A stretch of DNA of 64,000 nt, from the NCBI GenBank assembly GCA_040954595.2, contig CM082593.2:6510001-6574000 (forward strand), read 5' to 3'. The notes below the pieces were generated by a model. The model saw nothing but the letters and a program-made list of their open reading frames with translations, was not told the DNA's origin and did no database searches. Origin of the DNA: Balanoglossus misakiensis. Taxonomy: Eukaryota > Hemichordata. Shown one piece after another: positions 1-13,600 of this stretch. Every line of letters starts with the position of its first letter. The first letter of the stretch is position 1. A program made the translations under genes and the position numbers.

Positions 1-3000
1 CCCCTGACAACATGATTGGTAGCTTCCTCTCATCACTTGGCAACGTCTTCTGATGACTTCCTTCTTTTTTTATCATCCAGGCAAATCTGTCGGATTAAGA
101 TAGGAAAAGCTGCTGTTTTAACGGTTAAAGGTTTAAGCAAAATGTTGATCTTAGAAGTTTGGGGTGAAGAGATAAACTCCAGGATGCCATGTGCGTAGAA
201 TCTACGTTGTTTACTAAGCAGTTGATATACGTATTGTGTATTCGATAGTTTGTATTTTCCGTCTGAAACTACTTCTTGTTTCACTTGGGCGGTTTTATGT
301 ATTCGTGTTGTTTCACTTGTGCTGTTTTATGTATTCGTGAATAGTAGAGGGGTTTTCCATTCTAATAGTAACTATGACGCGTTAAAGCCCCATTATCTAT
401 AACTTTTGGCATTTTAATATTCCGGGTAGTATCGACTGCAGTTTCATGTCAAACCCCCAAAGACATGCTGGAATGCCCAATGTTAGCTTGTCAACACATG
501 TACATGTGATGGAGAGACCGTGGCGTATACAACCAACAGTTTCATTGGTTGAAAATTTAATTTAAGTCCGGACTAGAATCCATTTGTCAACAATAAACGT
601 GACTAGCTCTTACGCGCACACAGGCTATGGTGACGAATACAACATTGGGACGTTTAACATGACAAAAGACGTTGAACAAGAAACTGCATATGGTACACAC
701 AACAAAACCAATGTCGTAGTGGCAAAAAGTTACAGCTAATGTCCCTTTAAACCCATCCCAGCTCGGTATTAAAGAACTCTCGGGATTTCACCATCATTGT
801 TATTAAACTGGATAGATTCGCCGGCCGCGGATGCAGACTGTGCTCCAGATGTTGGAAATAGGTTGACTAAAAATAAACCATTTCTGTCAACTCGGTTCGA
901 GTCGCGTGCACGATCAAGTGGATAAGGCAATTAATAAAGACAAGAGGGAAACACACTCTGGTTTGTGAAATGGAAATTGGCCTTCTGGCGTGGCCCGATC
1001 CCGTCAAACAATTCATGCAATTGTGGTCAGTTGTCCACAAGCGGATATGCTTGACCAAAAACGTCAACATATTGTATTACGAAATTGGGGGGGGGGGGAC
1101 TTTTGGATTTTGTGAAAATGCCCGTGAGCTTAGCGATTTGCAAGAACAGACGTCTGGTACTGCGGTGTGCGGCAGTATATCGGGTCAGTTCAGCGCATCT
1201 AAAAGGTATCTGTCATAGAAGTGTGAAAAAATCAATATGGTATATACTAAGTAAAGAACAAATTTGCTGGTTTGGACATCGATCCATTCACGGGCGATTC
1301 CCATTGGTCAGATTTTCACTATCGACGTTTATTTGGATTTTTTCAAGCGTTGCAGAAATGCGTTTCATCGCGTGCTGCCAGCCAGCTCCTAATCAGATTC
1401 TATCTTACACTTTCTCCCGCTCTCTCACACACCACAGGACAATCTTCAAGCGACTGAGCAGCATCCGGGGCTGTAGCCGAGTGACGTAAAACACAAATAA
1501 ACAAACGCAGACGATTGATGAATAACAGAGGGGACATGGGATTAAACAATTTGCCTGCAAACAGCCGCTAATCGAGGTGAAAATAGTGGCCTCGCCAGAC
1601 GGCTGAACTCCCAGTCCCCCTCTTTTTTTTCACGGTGATAAATCGTGACAGTTAAATGTTCACTCGACTTCTCACACACACAATTTGTGTAACGGACGTC
1701 AACGGCGGTGCTTTCCTGACCCTCGCAGTCCCAGAGTAACGACCCAACCGATGCTATTCCATTCATGGTCTGGGGGTGGCTGGATGGGATAGTATTTCCA
1801 GCTGTTTTCCATTACCGCTTCCTAGTCGACCAGCTGAGACAGTTTACTCGCTAGCTTTCCTCAGAGAACCGCACTAACTCGACCGGTGGGAAAGTCCTTC
1901 AATGACCAGAGATTTTCTTTCCTTTCCAGTTTTAAGGGAACGTTTACACTGGATTTAACCGCAGTGGACTTGATAATGTATTTGATCTCGTGGAGCTCAT
2001 CTTCAGCAAGACACGGTAAGTTGATTTTACGGTTTTTACGTACCGTGTCGGGGCGAGTTGAAATCGGTCATGAAGTAGCCATGGCTTCCTGAATTTTACG
2101 ATGATTGTATTGCGATAATTAGAGTCTGTTTGCTGCTGTTTTGACGATTTGTCCACCGAAAGCAAATAATCACGAACGCGAAGTCTTCTAGAGGAGCCCT
2201 TCTCCGAAACAACTTCTATGATCTTGAAGAGTTGTCAGTTGAAGGCAAAAGGCAAGACCGTTTTGGTAAACAAAACGTTATGGGTAATTCATCCCAAATG
2301 CCATTTGGTCACGATGGGACCCTATCGCAGTGTAAAGTACGCGTGAAAATCGTTTTAATGGTCGCTTAAATAACTTTCAAAAGCACTTAACAGTTTCTGT
2401 TTAAAATTGTCGACGATTGTACTGGAAAACAGAAGTAAAAATAGGAGGCTCGGACAGTGAGTCCCGATGCACTGTACTGTCGCCTATTCACCCTGGCTCG
2501 TATATCGTCTCGATTTTTTGACAAGAGACCTCCTTTAATGCACGTAAACTGGTCAGGCAAACCAGACCGTCTCAAAGTTAGAGGGGAGAAAATGCTTTGG
2601 GTGGAAATATAGATTGTTTGTTTCATCGTCGACCGACATTCGCAACCGGGATCTTGAGCAGGTTGACTGACACTCGCAGTGTATGACACACGATCAGTCA
2701 GCGCTATGACTAAGCAGGCAAGTACTTGCTGCGTCTTCGGGAAAAAAATAACGGGTGTCGCATGCGCGGGAAGTGAGTGATAGATCTTTCTGCTGTATAC
2801 AGTGGTAGGTAGACTCTAGCGACGCCAAGCAAGCGCAAATTATGAACCTGGCAGCGTGCAAATTTTCACGACACGATAACGTGAGTCAAAGTACAGCGAT
2901 CACGAAGATAATCAGCATCGGACGTGCCCCAGGCGATATGTGCTCCAGTGCAAGTCAAACCCAAAACCACTTTCCAAACTTCTTTTTCTCCGACAAATCG

Positions 3001-3935
3001 CGCATGTATCAACACGACAACAAATTTTCCAGTTCGGTAAAAAACAACAGCTAGGACATGTTTTTGTTTCAAAACTGTTTTGTCCGGAACTGAACTTTGA
3101 TCACGTCCCTTCGACCTACACGAAGGAGTTTCAGATCTCATCCTATAACTTCCGAAAAGAGCATGTACGGCTGTCGGTGCTCGATTTCACTTCAGGGCGT
3201 GGACGAAAGAACATAAAAACAGTATCTCGTTCCCTCAATCCCTCCCCCTTTATCTCCCCTCTTTCCCGCCTTTAGCTGTTTTCACCACGGTAGTAATTGT
3301 CTCTGACACCCAAACCCGTTTGGGGACGTAAAAATCCGGGGTCCTATTCACTTTTTCTCTCGGTAGGGTGCAACCCGGGGATGTGCAAAATTAGGTACAG
3401 ATCCAGGGTACCTTTTTGCCCCAGGCCATATTAAGAAAGCGGTGACAGAGTACGACCTATGCAATCAAAATTTTTAATAACAACGAATTTACAATATTAA
3501 TTTCGGAGGGGTACGGACCACATCGCTACCCTGATGGGCCTGGATTGCGTGTCTAATAAATGCCCGGCCTTGAAACAAATTCCGCCCGTTTTCTTAGCCT
3601 ACGCGGTCCAGGAGTGGTACAATATCCGAGCGCAGCGGGGGAACGTGTTCCGTTTTAATAGAACGGTCCCAGCAACGGAACCGATGCCTGTTTTATTGAA
3701 ATGGGACAGGAAGATGGGCTTGCCCAGGCCAGGGTACATTGACCCCGACTTGCTTCTTTTCTTTTCAGCCAAATAAAACAACAACGACTTCTCTTCTGAT
3801 CACCGGCTGATTAAATCAATTTCACGCAGTTAATTAATTCACCCAACACGCCTGGCCAATTTATTAACATTGGCAGTGCGTATGCGACTATGAACGACTT
3901 GTTTATTCCTTATCTAAATCAGAACTCGATTGTTT
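1..3935. other. Upstream region of the EGF-like gene, no confirmed gene
   Basis: Apart from the possible 5' exon at 1976-2015, I see only short chance reading frames here. There is a run of G at about 1087-1098. No family signature, RNA gene or full transposon was recognised. It probably contains the promoter and 5' UTR of the EGF-like gene. Confidence 0.5.
1976..2015 (+). other. Possible alternative 5' exon of the EGF-like gene
   Basis: An ATG at 1976 opens 13 codons ending in phase 1 at a strong GTAAGT donor (2016). The phase fits a TTCTCAG acceptor at 3945, which would give a spliced N-terminus joined to [12 protein letters not shown]. This is only a splice-signal argument; the 13 residues have no recognisable homology. 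Confidence 0.25.
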
Positions 3936-4047
3936 ATGTTCTCAGGATTCCTGTCAGTTATTTTGATATTTTTCGCCGCGTGGAGAACGCACGGACAGAA
4001 AGTGTGCCCGTCTGGATACCAAGTGTTTGAAGCCACGCATTGTATAG
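3936..4047 (+). CDS. EGF: EGF-like gene coding exon 1: signal peptide
   Basis: The exon encodes a Met, a hydrophobic core ([12 protein letters not shown]) and a likely cleavage near THG/QK, followed by a short Cys-containing stretch ([13 protein letters not shown]). It ends in phase 1 at a GTGAGA donor. The in-frame TAA at 3915 supports the ATG at 3936. A tract ending in TTCTCAG just inside the exon could instead be a splice acceptor (exon from 3946) joined to an upstream exon. Confidence 0.75.
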
Positions 4048-7000
4048 GTGAGAAATTACTTTTTCTTCTATACTCTAATGATTTCCTCTTTCCCCCCCGA
4101 TGTTCCTCTGTCGCAGCATCCGACTGTAACTTGAGAAACCGCCACATATAAACAAAGAGTGTTTATCTCCTGTCTTGATGTGATGTAACTGAAACGATTG
4201 TTTATTGTTGTTTGTCCTTTGTTTATTCGCGCGCACCTGGAGGACGATTTTCCTAATTAATTTGTTTGACGTCAGATAAGGGCTGGCCACCCACTCTACC
4301 TCCAAAGTGTGATTGAGGGCGCTCCCTGGTACATTTACACTACGGAATAGGGGGTTCTTCTGTTTCTGGAACTGGTGTCTGTTCTTGCACCTAGCGCTCA
4401 CAAGGAGATAAATACCCCCTTTATTATTTTTTTTATTTCATTGAGCGGCGTGTTTCATAAACAATATTTATAAACAATTCGCGACTGGCCAACTGCCAGG
4501 CTATTTCAGTATCGCCAAACGTTGGCATATCAAATGTCAGTTTCATACGCCAGGGGAATATTCTGGTTGTATTTAGTTCATATTTACGTTTCCAGACACG
4601 CTGTTGTGGCGCGGGTGTGATAAGCTGGCCAAAATAGTCACGGATGATGTAATTTCCTTTTTGCGCGGATGTTCGCTCATTTGTCACGTGACGAGCTTGT
4701 TGGTGGTTTTCATAACGGAGCGATAATGGAATGTTCGTGTGGTCATTGGTGAATTCGCGCGAAATCAATAATATGCAAATTGGTTAAATAATATACAAAT
4801 GGTGTTCGTGTGGTCATTGGTGAAACCACGCGAAATCAATAATATGCAAATTGGGTTAAATAATATGCAAATGGTGGTTCGTGTGGTCATTGGTGAAAAC
4901 ACGCGAAATCAATAATATGCAAATTGATTAAATAATATGCAAATGCTTACAACACTCTCAGTGATTTCATTGCTTTTTCGTTCAGAGCCCGTACATTCCA
5001 AACGGAATACTATGCTTTGAAGATTAATCACTCGTCGCCTTTTCACGTGAACATAAATTACGTCCTAATGCAGAAAGTCTTGGCTTATTTCTTCGCGATT
5101 AATGTGCGTCTACAGTCATTTTCTGACAACTGAGAGGAAGCCTGCGGCTTTCAGCGTCAAGCTGAGGCGCCGAATGAACTCGTTCAATGAGAAATTGTCA
5201 GTTATGTCTCTCAGTTCGCTTGTTGTACTCTGAAAATATATCTGTCCGTACCTATCTCTGGCGCTGGCTGCATGGCAACGCTGTTTGTTCCAGCCAGGCA
5301 TTCTAGCCAGCAACTGGGGGCGGAATGTCCAAGAATTTGATTTATGTTCTAATGTGTACAATATTTGTCTTAAACAACCCAAACAATGGCGTCTGTTCTA
5401 AATTTGATATTCTAACGTAAATAGAACTACTGGGCACCGCGGCCAGTTTTGTGGCGTTTTTGCACGAACTTCGTGCGGATGGCATCCTTGGAGATAGACA
5501 TGTCGAAGTTTTAGTTTTCATGCATACTATTATCCAGACAAGGTTTATTCACAGTGGTTTCAGCAAGTGCAAGAAACTGCGGTTTACTTCCCTATTCCAA
5601 ATTTCATGCATGCAAGTCTTATGTAGTCACTGTCTGCAAAGATGTCGTCTACTCTGCAAACTTACGAGCGGGACCGCCATGGAAATATTTATTTTAATAA
5701 TGCGCTGAAAAATCGCTGTCGGTCGCCCGTTCGTGGTATGCCAATAAAATTTGACTGTGTGGAGACGATTGCCCTAAAATTGTACTACAGACTTTTATAG
5801 ATGTCACAGTTTGAAATAATGGGTTCATTGCAGCGCTACCGTCTAAAATATCGATTTCATTGAAGGTTCAGTAACCGCAACTTTTGCGCTATTTTTCAGC
5901 ATTTTTTTATGTTTATCACGTAAAGTTTCCTACTCTACTATCGACAATACATCATTTTGGACTTTTTAGAATTTGTTTAATTTTTTTATTCTCAGATATT
6001 GACGAGTGCAGCGGCAACCTCGGCCAGTGTTCGCAGATCTGCACGAACACGCAAGGCTCGTTTCTGTGCAGCTGTTACCATGGATACTACCTCGACAGCG
6101 ACGGATGGACATGCCGGGCTGAAGGTCAGTCACATCCTAGGTCAATCACGACACGTGACCGCGTGGAATTTTCTATTTTCCCTTGAAGTTCGTTATCCTT
6201 CGATCCTTTTCAAATTTATCGCTGTATATCCGCCACCTGTCTTACCACTGTCTCCGCCCACGGCGTACCGCTACACTGATGTCCAAACGCGAACGTCTAC
6301 TGCGCATGTCGCCTTGTTTTCCTGCGATTTCATCTGTCGTCACATCACCAAAACATCAAAATCCAAAAAGTATTGGACTCTTTCACTAAATCACTGGCAA
6401 TGAGCCATACTGAGACGTTTTTATGCCAACTACAAATTTCAAGCGTCTGATGTCACCTCAACCTCGCCCGAGCACTGTAACCTCGTTCGCGTGTTTTCAA
6501 CACATGCAGCCCAAATATCCAAATATCAGATGGTATTTGACTCTTACACCGGCATGCGTGCACAAGGCGTTGTTAATAATGAGTTACTCAAAATGCAATA
6601 ATACATCATTTCATTTTAGTGGATTTTTTTCTCTGACCCGTCCTTCGCACTACCCCATGTGGTAAACATACGCACACCCATTAAAAGGGAACACCACTTT
6701 CGTTACTCTAGACTCGACGATGGATTTTAATCACAGCTTTTTGTTTCATGTTATGGATGTTATGTCATGCTCCTGCAGGTTAACGACATTTGTGGATGAA
6801 ATGATAGTCTATCAAAGAATCTATCCTGTGTCAGTGTACAGGAATGTTGTTTTCAAAAAAAAGATGACTGAGATTTATGTTAGTTCGCTTGATCATTTTC
6901 TACTCTAGAGTTCATATTCAGCGTTTGAGTCAGACAAGCAAAAATAAAGTTAGTAGAATCACTGATCTGAACTGTCCTATGATAAAACCCTAATATTGTC

Positions 7001-10000
7001 TGACCACTGTGTTTGAAACACAAGGAATATTTCTCTCACACCTTATACACGTATGTCTGCAATATATCAGGGATGTAATTGCTATCTTTGATTAATACAT
7101 CGCATTTAGGATACCCGTGTTTATTTTAGAAATGTGTCCCTTTTTCCATACCAGGACCGCCATTTTACTTGGTGTTCAGCCAGGGCACGGACATTTACAG
7201 ACTCCGACCCGAGGGTATAGGTCACGGTGCCTTAGTGAACGACCTCGGTAAAGCCGTTGCTATTGACTACCACTTCCAGTACGAAACGATATTTTGGCTG
7301 GACGATGTGGACAACATTCTTTACAAAGCTCTCCTGGACGGATCCCAGAAAGAGGTGAGAAAGCGGACATTTTGTTTTAGTTTGTTTGTGTCATTTTCTT
7401 CAATCCTTGGCCGGGGTCATATGACAATATGGCGCATCCATCTCTCTACGGAATTACCTTGATTGATTGATTGTTAAACGATTATTAAATGATTTAATGT
7501 GCGAATATATTACCTCCATCGAGAAACTGACACATTTGTTTGTGTGTGGTCAGTCTACTTTTCATGGTCATGAGACTAATTAATTTTTAAGGTCTCTCAA
7601 AGGCCTACTACATACGACTCGGATTGTTCTGGTACTTTTGAGGTATGTTTCACGCGTTTCAACTGTACTGCTCCAAAGAATCGTGATCACCAGTGGCCGG
7701 GGTTTCTCACCATCCACACATGCGCAACGCGTTCTGCTTGACAGAATTAAACAAGCCCCTTATCTAAATCATTGATACGACCTGTACTGTGACGTGTTAT
7801 TTTCACTTGCATCATGTGGCTAGTTACATTCATTTTATTTCATTAACATCTCAAATACTTGGACGGTTTCAAAGATTAAATCACTCTGAAAACGGCGACG
7901 AAACGTAATTGGCCGTGCGTGGACTATACGTGTTGCTTGCTCAAGTTCTTACACGCTTGGTCCGTGTTGTTGTTTTGCAATTATGAATGCTCCAATTTAC
8001 CCGAAGTATTAATCATAAGATTCAGTTCGCGGTGTCACGATCAATTTCCCCATCAGGTTTCAATTAGTTTCAACCTGGGAGAGTCAAAGTGTGGTAAACA
8101 ATTCTTTTTTGCTTCCAAGAAAACGGGACCGGAAGGTGCCAAACTTCCTGCGCGCCTCTCTGTCACGAATTCGCGCCTGATGCATTCCACGTGTAAAAGT
8201 CATCACCACCGCAATTGATTTGGAGTTCGTTCGAGTAGTCCTGGTGGTTACATTTACCAGCCCCCCCCCCCCCCCCTCCCTCTGTTTCTGGCACTCGCAT
8301 TTTCAGAGCGTCACTCAAAACACTGGCGATGCAGAAATCAGATGGGGAGATAACGCCCACATGTTTGGGGGGAATGTGCCCTCGAGTTGCGCTCTGGGCC
8401 ACTCGGCCCACTGCCATCACGTCTCTCGGCAGCTTGTTGTCAGCTCTGGCGAGTTACACAGATGTTTGTCGTGGAAATAACCCGGGAGCTACTCGGTGAA
8501 ATTTGAACCTGACAAATGAATTATCCCTAGTGGGAAAGTAACAGTTTTTAATAAAGGATCACGGCCATAAATCCTGACATGCTTGCGACTGGGGATCAAA
8601 ACGCCAGCCGGGTCTTATTGAACATGAATTATTATGTTACGACGAGGGCACCCGGGGACGTGAAAGCATTGATGGAATTGTTTGTTGATTATGGCCTCGT
8701 TACTCAATGGGAACCACCAGAATGCGCGCAAACATCGAGCCAGGGGCGACAGAGACAGAAACAAACTGACAAAAACAAGCCAAACAAGAAAAGTAAACAA
8801 CGCTATTAAACAGGCTTGGTTTCACCAACAGATTTCGTAATGCACACGTGTGTGTCCACAGAGGAATTCCTAAAATTCAACTCTGACAAAACAAATAAAC
8901 TTTATCTATCCATCCATCCATCCATCCATCCATCCGGCATCCATCCACTAACTCATTAGAGTTGCCCGGATGATGTACATAAACCAGTTATGTCAACCAC
9001 TGACACTAAAATTGTGCTTTAAACTTACAATTCTCCAGGATATCCTCAAGCTTGGTGACGTCACAGCCGTGGATCTGGCAGTGGATTGGATCCATGACAA
9101 CATATACTGGACAGATGCCAATAATAATAATATTGAAATGAGCACCCTGGATGGAACTCAACGTCAAACGGTGGCTCATCTGGCGTTGCAACCTCGTGGC
9201 CTCGTGGTGGACCCTGTTGATGGGTAAGTGAAATATTTTGGAATTAAGAACTGGTTGCAATAGGCATGTAAAAGTTTATCACGAAACAAGAATACAATGC
9301 AATGCAATACGACGTAATGCAATGCAATGCAATGCAATGCAATGCAATGCAATGCAGTACAGTACAGTACAGTACAGTACAGTACAGTACAGTACAGTAC
9401 AGTACAGTACAGTACAGTACAGTACAGTACAGTACAGTACAGTACAGTACAGTACAGTACAGTACAGAAGTACGGTACAATGCATGTACAATACAGTACA
9501 AAAGTTTTCTGCACTATGTATGTAAATAAATAAATAAAGAACTAAACAAATAAACAAACAAAGAAATATAATATTGATGGTCGAGAATAACCAGTACATA
9601 TACATTCACATTTGGAGAAAAATCGCCTCAGGGGGATAAGACCTGTTAAAGTGTATCAAGACGCATTAACAGAGCTTCAAGGTTCCGGGGTGTCTTTAAG
9701 TCAATGTTTTCCTATCTCGTGACCGTGAATGTGAGACTGTGAAAACAAGAGAATGGCTATTTAACCTCAACAGGCTCCTTGGCTCCAAGTGTAGAAGGAA
9801 CACGTGTGACTTAAGGATGCTCGGAAATCCGCGTCTGCGCTCGTTAATTCTCGCCAACCGAGACATATTAAGGGCACCCAGCATTGGTTTTAATGTCCAT
9901 ATCGCAGTGTTTATTTTCACACCAGTCTTTGACCGTGACCGGTGACCTTTGTGGGCCCCCCTCCTAAGCTTCCTGTTATGTGACAATACACATCTACTGA

Positions 10001-10580
10001 ATTGGTCAAACACGCACCGAAATTATCCCTACCCATAATCATCATTATTTTGTTGATGTTTCACATTTGCTGTTGGACGATTTAGTGTCTGGCGGGCATG
10101 CGGCGGGACAGTTTGTGTGTGACGTCATTAATTAGGTTGCAGGCTTGGTTAGTTCTGGATTTCAATGGTAACCGATTGGAGTCATTGACTCATAGCGTTT
10201 TCAGGAAAGGCGCCATGCTATGAAGCGAGTGCAATGTGTTCGGGTGTAACTGTAACACCCCCACGACGAATGCGATGACCCTGGGTGAACTTGCCCCCCC
10301 CCCCCTCACGCTCATGCATGGTTTGTCTGAGTTTTAATTGGTAATTAATAAGGAAATTCCAAAACTTGCACTAGTTCGTTTATGAGTGTCCAATAACGCC
10401 GGCAGGTTGTGTCGTCACATTCGGCCAAAAACTAGAACTATGGCCAATACCTGTTGTATCTTGGATTGCTGATTGTCTTTGGGAATTTGGTGGTGGTGGT
10501 GGTGGTGGTGGTGGTGGTGGTGGTGGTGGTGGTGGTGGTGGTGGTGGTGGTGGTGGTGGTGGTGGTGGTGGTGGTGGTGG

Positions 10581-10641
<61 letters not shown>

Positions 10642-13600
10642 GATGATGATGATGATGACGAAGATGACGACGACGATGACGTCGACGAGCCATAGTTTTG
10701 TCAATATTTCGATGAAAAAATTACAAATTCTCTCCTGTTGACTTTCAGATGGTTGTACTGGTCCTGCTGGGGTCCCTCACCCAGAATCATACACAGCCGA
10801 CTCGACGGCACGGACATGTCCGCCTTTGTGTACGACCACATCGACCAGCCCAACGGCCTAACCCTGGATTTCATCGACGAACGCCTGTACTGGGTCGACA
10901 ACGGAACCAGGACCCTGGAATCCATACATTTCAATGGAACCGACAGGAAAATCGTGCTGCACATGGGAGAGTAAGTGGTCCTGTTGTTTAGACTGTTTCA
11001 AATTGTTTGGGTCGAAAATAGACCTGGCTAAATATGACATTTGTTTATGAAATAAACGGGGCAGGTTGCCATAACAGCAGTGCCCCACGCATGCGTATTT
11101 TGTGTAGGTTATGATCTGTTTTGTCATCGGTAATTTGACAAGTGACAGCATCTCAAGTCGCATAGGACACATCTTAAATCGCCATAACCTTTGTCATGCA
11201 CCATTACGCATGTTTCTTGTTGAATGTATTCACAATAAAAGATTTGTTTGGATTTTTAATATACTATGACCATATAACAATGACCTACTTTGAATGTGAT
11301 AAACAATACGCATACATGCATGTACTGTAATATTGTGTGAAGTATCCTTAAAAATAATTGCACCATGGTTTCCTGCCAGTGTCAGTGTACTTAAGGTCAT
11401 AAGTACGCGTGTTTTTCCCCATCTGGATTAAACTTTTGTGTCTAGCCAAATAGTTCAATATCGGACGTACCACGCACTGTATACTGTTCGAATCGAGTGC
11501 ACAAAGTTAATTCTAGACCTGAAACTCCGGATTTTGTATCCCCGATTTTTTCCATTTCAACTCTGAAACTCGATACAGGCATTTAAAATTTCCTCAACGC
11601 TGTTCTTCTTTTTTCCACCAACAGAAGGCAGGCGTATGCGCTCTCCATGTTCTTGGATCATGTTTACTGGACCGACTGGAAGAGCAACACGATCACCAGG
11701 GCCAATAAGTACAACGGCCGGGACATCGTGGCCATCACCACCAACCTCCTGACGAAGCGCCCGCTGGACGTCACCGTTGTCCACCCGTACAGGCAACCCT
11801 GGTCGAAACCCATAGGTAAGAAAGCCCGTGCTTTCGAAACACGCGAGAGAACGCGAGAAGTGATTTCAATAACCGTGACACTGACAGAAATAAAACAGCC
11901 AAAAGTTACAGCAAATGCCCTTTAACAAGAGACTCTGGTCGTAAAAGGGCGATTGTTTGCGACACAGTTGAGTAGTTGCACTTTCTAAGTAGTCGTCTCG
12001 GTTCCGGCAAAGTGAGAAAGACACGTGCCATATTTACAACAACTGCGCAAAAACCATCCAACACTTCTCTTCCGAGGAAAGAGAAAGGCCACGATTGTAT
12101 GAATCTAGGCTGACCGTATTTTCCCATACGCAAGATCCCATTGGGACCAAGGACACGGTGATGGGGCAGAGATCATTGCAAAATGTTTACCATATGTCAA
12201 CGCAGCATGCTGCCCTCGTATGGGCTGCTTCAAAAGGGACTACAGCCTCTAAAACAATGAAGATCATCTGATTTCTTGCTCTCAGAGACCAGCATCATAA
12301 ATTATATGAGCATTTGACCAGGCTCTTCACACGCTCTGCCTTGTAAGGTGTCTCATTAACTTTTATGACAACTTAGGAGCGACCTTGTGCGTAAACGCCT
12401 GGCTGTTTTTCACCGAAGTCCAGGGACTTGTGTTTGTGCCCAGTACAAGTAAAATTGACCTTTTTTCGTTCCTTCCCAAACTTTCCTTAGGAGCGCACGA
12501 CTGTAACAGTACCGGGTGTCCCGAACCGAAGCCTCTCCCGTATAAACCTTTCGTTGTGTTTGCAAACACCAATGACATCCGGCGTATTAACTTCGATGGG
12601 ACGGACTACAGGTTGATTTTGAGTGACGGCTTGAGAAACGTGCTGTCATTGGACTACGATCCCATCGGTGAGTGCCCCGGCTGTGGATTTACACCTCCGC
12701 CAGCCTGTTTACTGTTAAGAAAGCGTTTGGCCTCAAAATTGGGAGACACTTTGAAAATATACTCGAGACACCTTGGGGCGACTCTCAAGTAATCTTCGTT
12801 GGGTTACACTCTATTCGCTAATATAGTTGCTTAGAGTTAGTTAGCAGTAGCCTCGAGGTAGATGCCTGCCTGTTTTCGGCTCCATGTAACCCAGCTTGAA
12901 GTTCAACACAAACAAGCATGGACACAAAATAGCCCTGCAGGCGCTCATCATTAATTTTCACAGTTTGGGAGACCAACTCGTGACTGTACAATTTACTTTG
13001 CAGGTAAAGCACTTTACTTCGCCGATGCCGACTACAACAAGATAGAGAAGGTCTCGCTCGACGGTTTGTCACGTGACATCATCATCGCTCACGACATCAG
13101 CGGCGTTGAGGGCCTGGCGCTGGACTGGATCCACAGAAAGCTGTACTGGACCGAGCGAGAGTAAGTGCAGTGGTGATCGGACCAGTAATCTGCGTTCTCT
13201 CTCTGTTTGCAAACGCTGGTGTCGCTCTTTATGGACATGGTCATCTTCAGGGCCAGGAGAAAGCATGGAAGCAAAGCAAGCTCCTTTTCCCTTGCCGTTT
13301 CTGGTCCAAACCTGAATATTATTGTCCTACTTGTAGAGCCAGGTCATCAATATAAACAACACGTCTTGGCTATATAACAATTATATACAGTCACTTTGAA
13401 TTGGTGTATTTAAACATTATTGAAATGTACTCTTCTATGAAAAGGAAAGTTACCCGTCGCAGTTCGTTGACAGTTGCCCTTTAAATGTGTAAATACCCTC
13501 CATCTTTTATTTCAAAAATAGATAAACACTTCGGACGCTGGACAAAATAATGCCACACGGCGCTGTTTCAGTAACAAGTAAACATTCCTGTGAATTTCAA

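Noticed and set aside
4733-4945. CRISPR-like array
   Set aside because: Units are adjacent tandem copies with no unique spacers, in an animal intron.
10415-10741. Poly-His, poly-Val and poly-Met frames
   Set aside because: They translate the (GGT)n/(GAT)n microsatellite within an intron.
12373-12490. Earlier acceptor for EGF exon 7 (CAACTTAG at 12374)
   Set aside because: Use of it would insert about 39 residues without EGF-module cysteines; the CCTTAG acceptor at 12490 gives the conserved junction.
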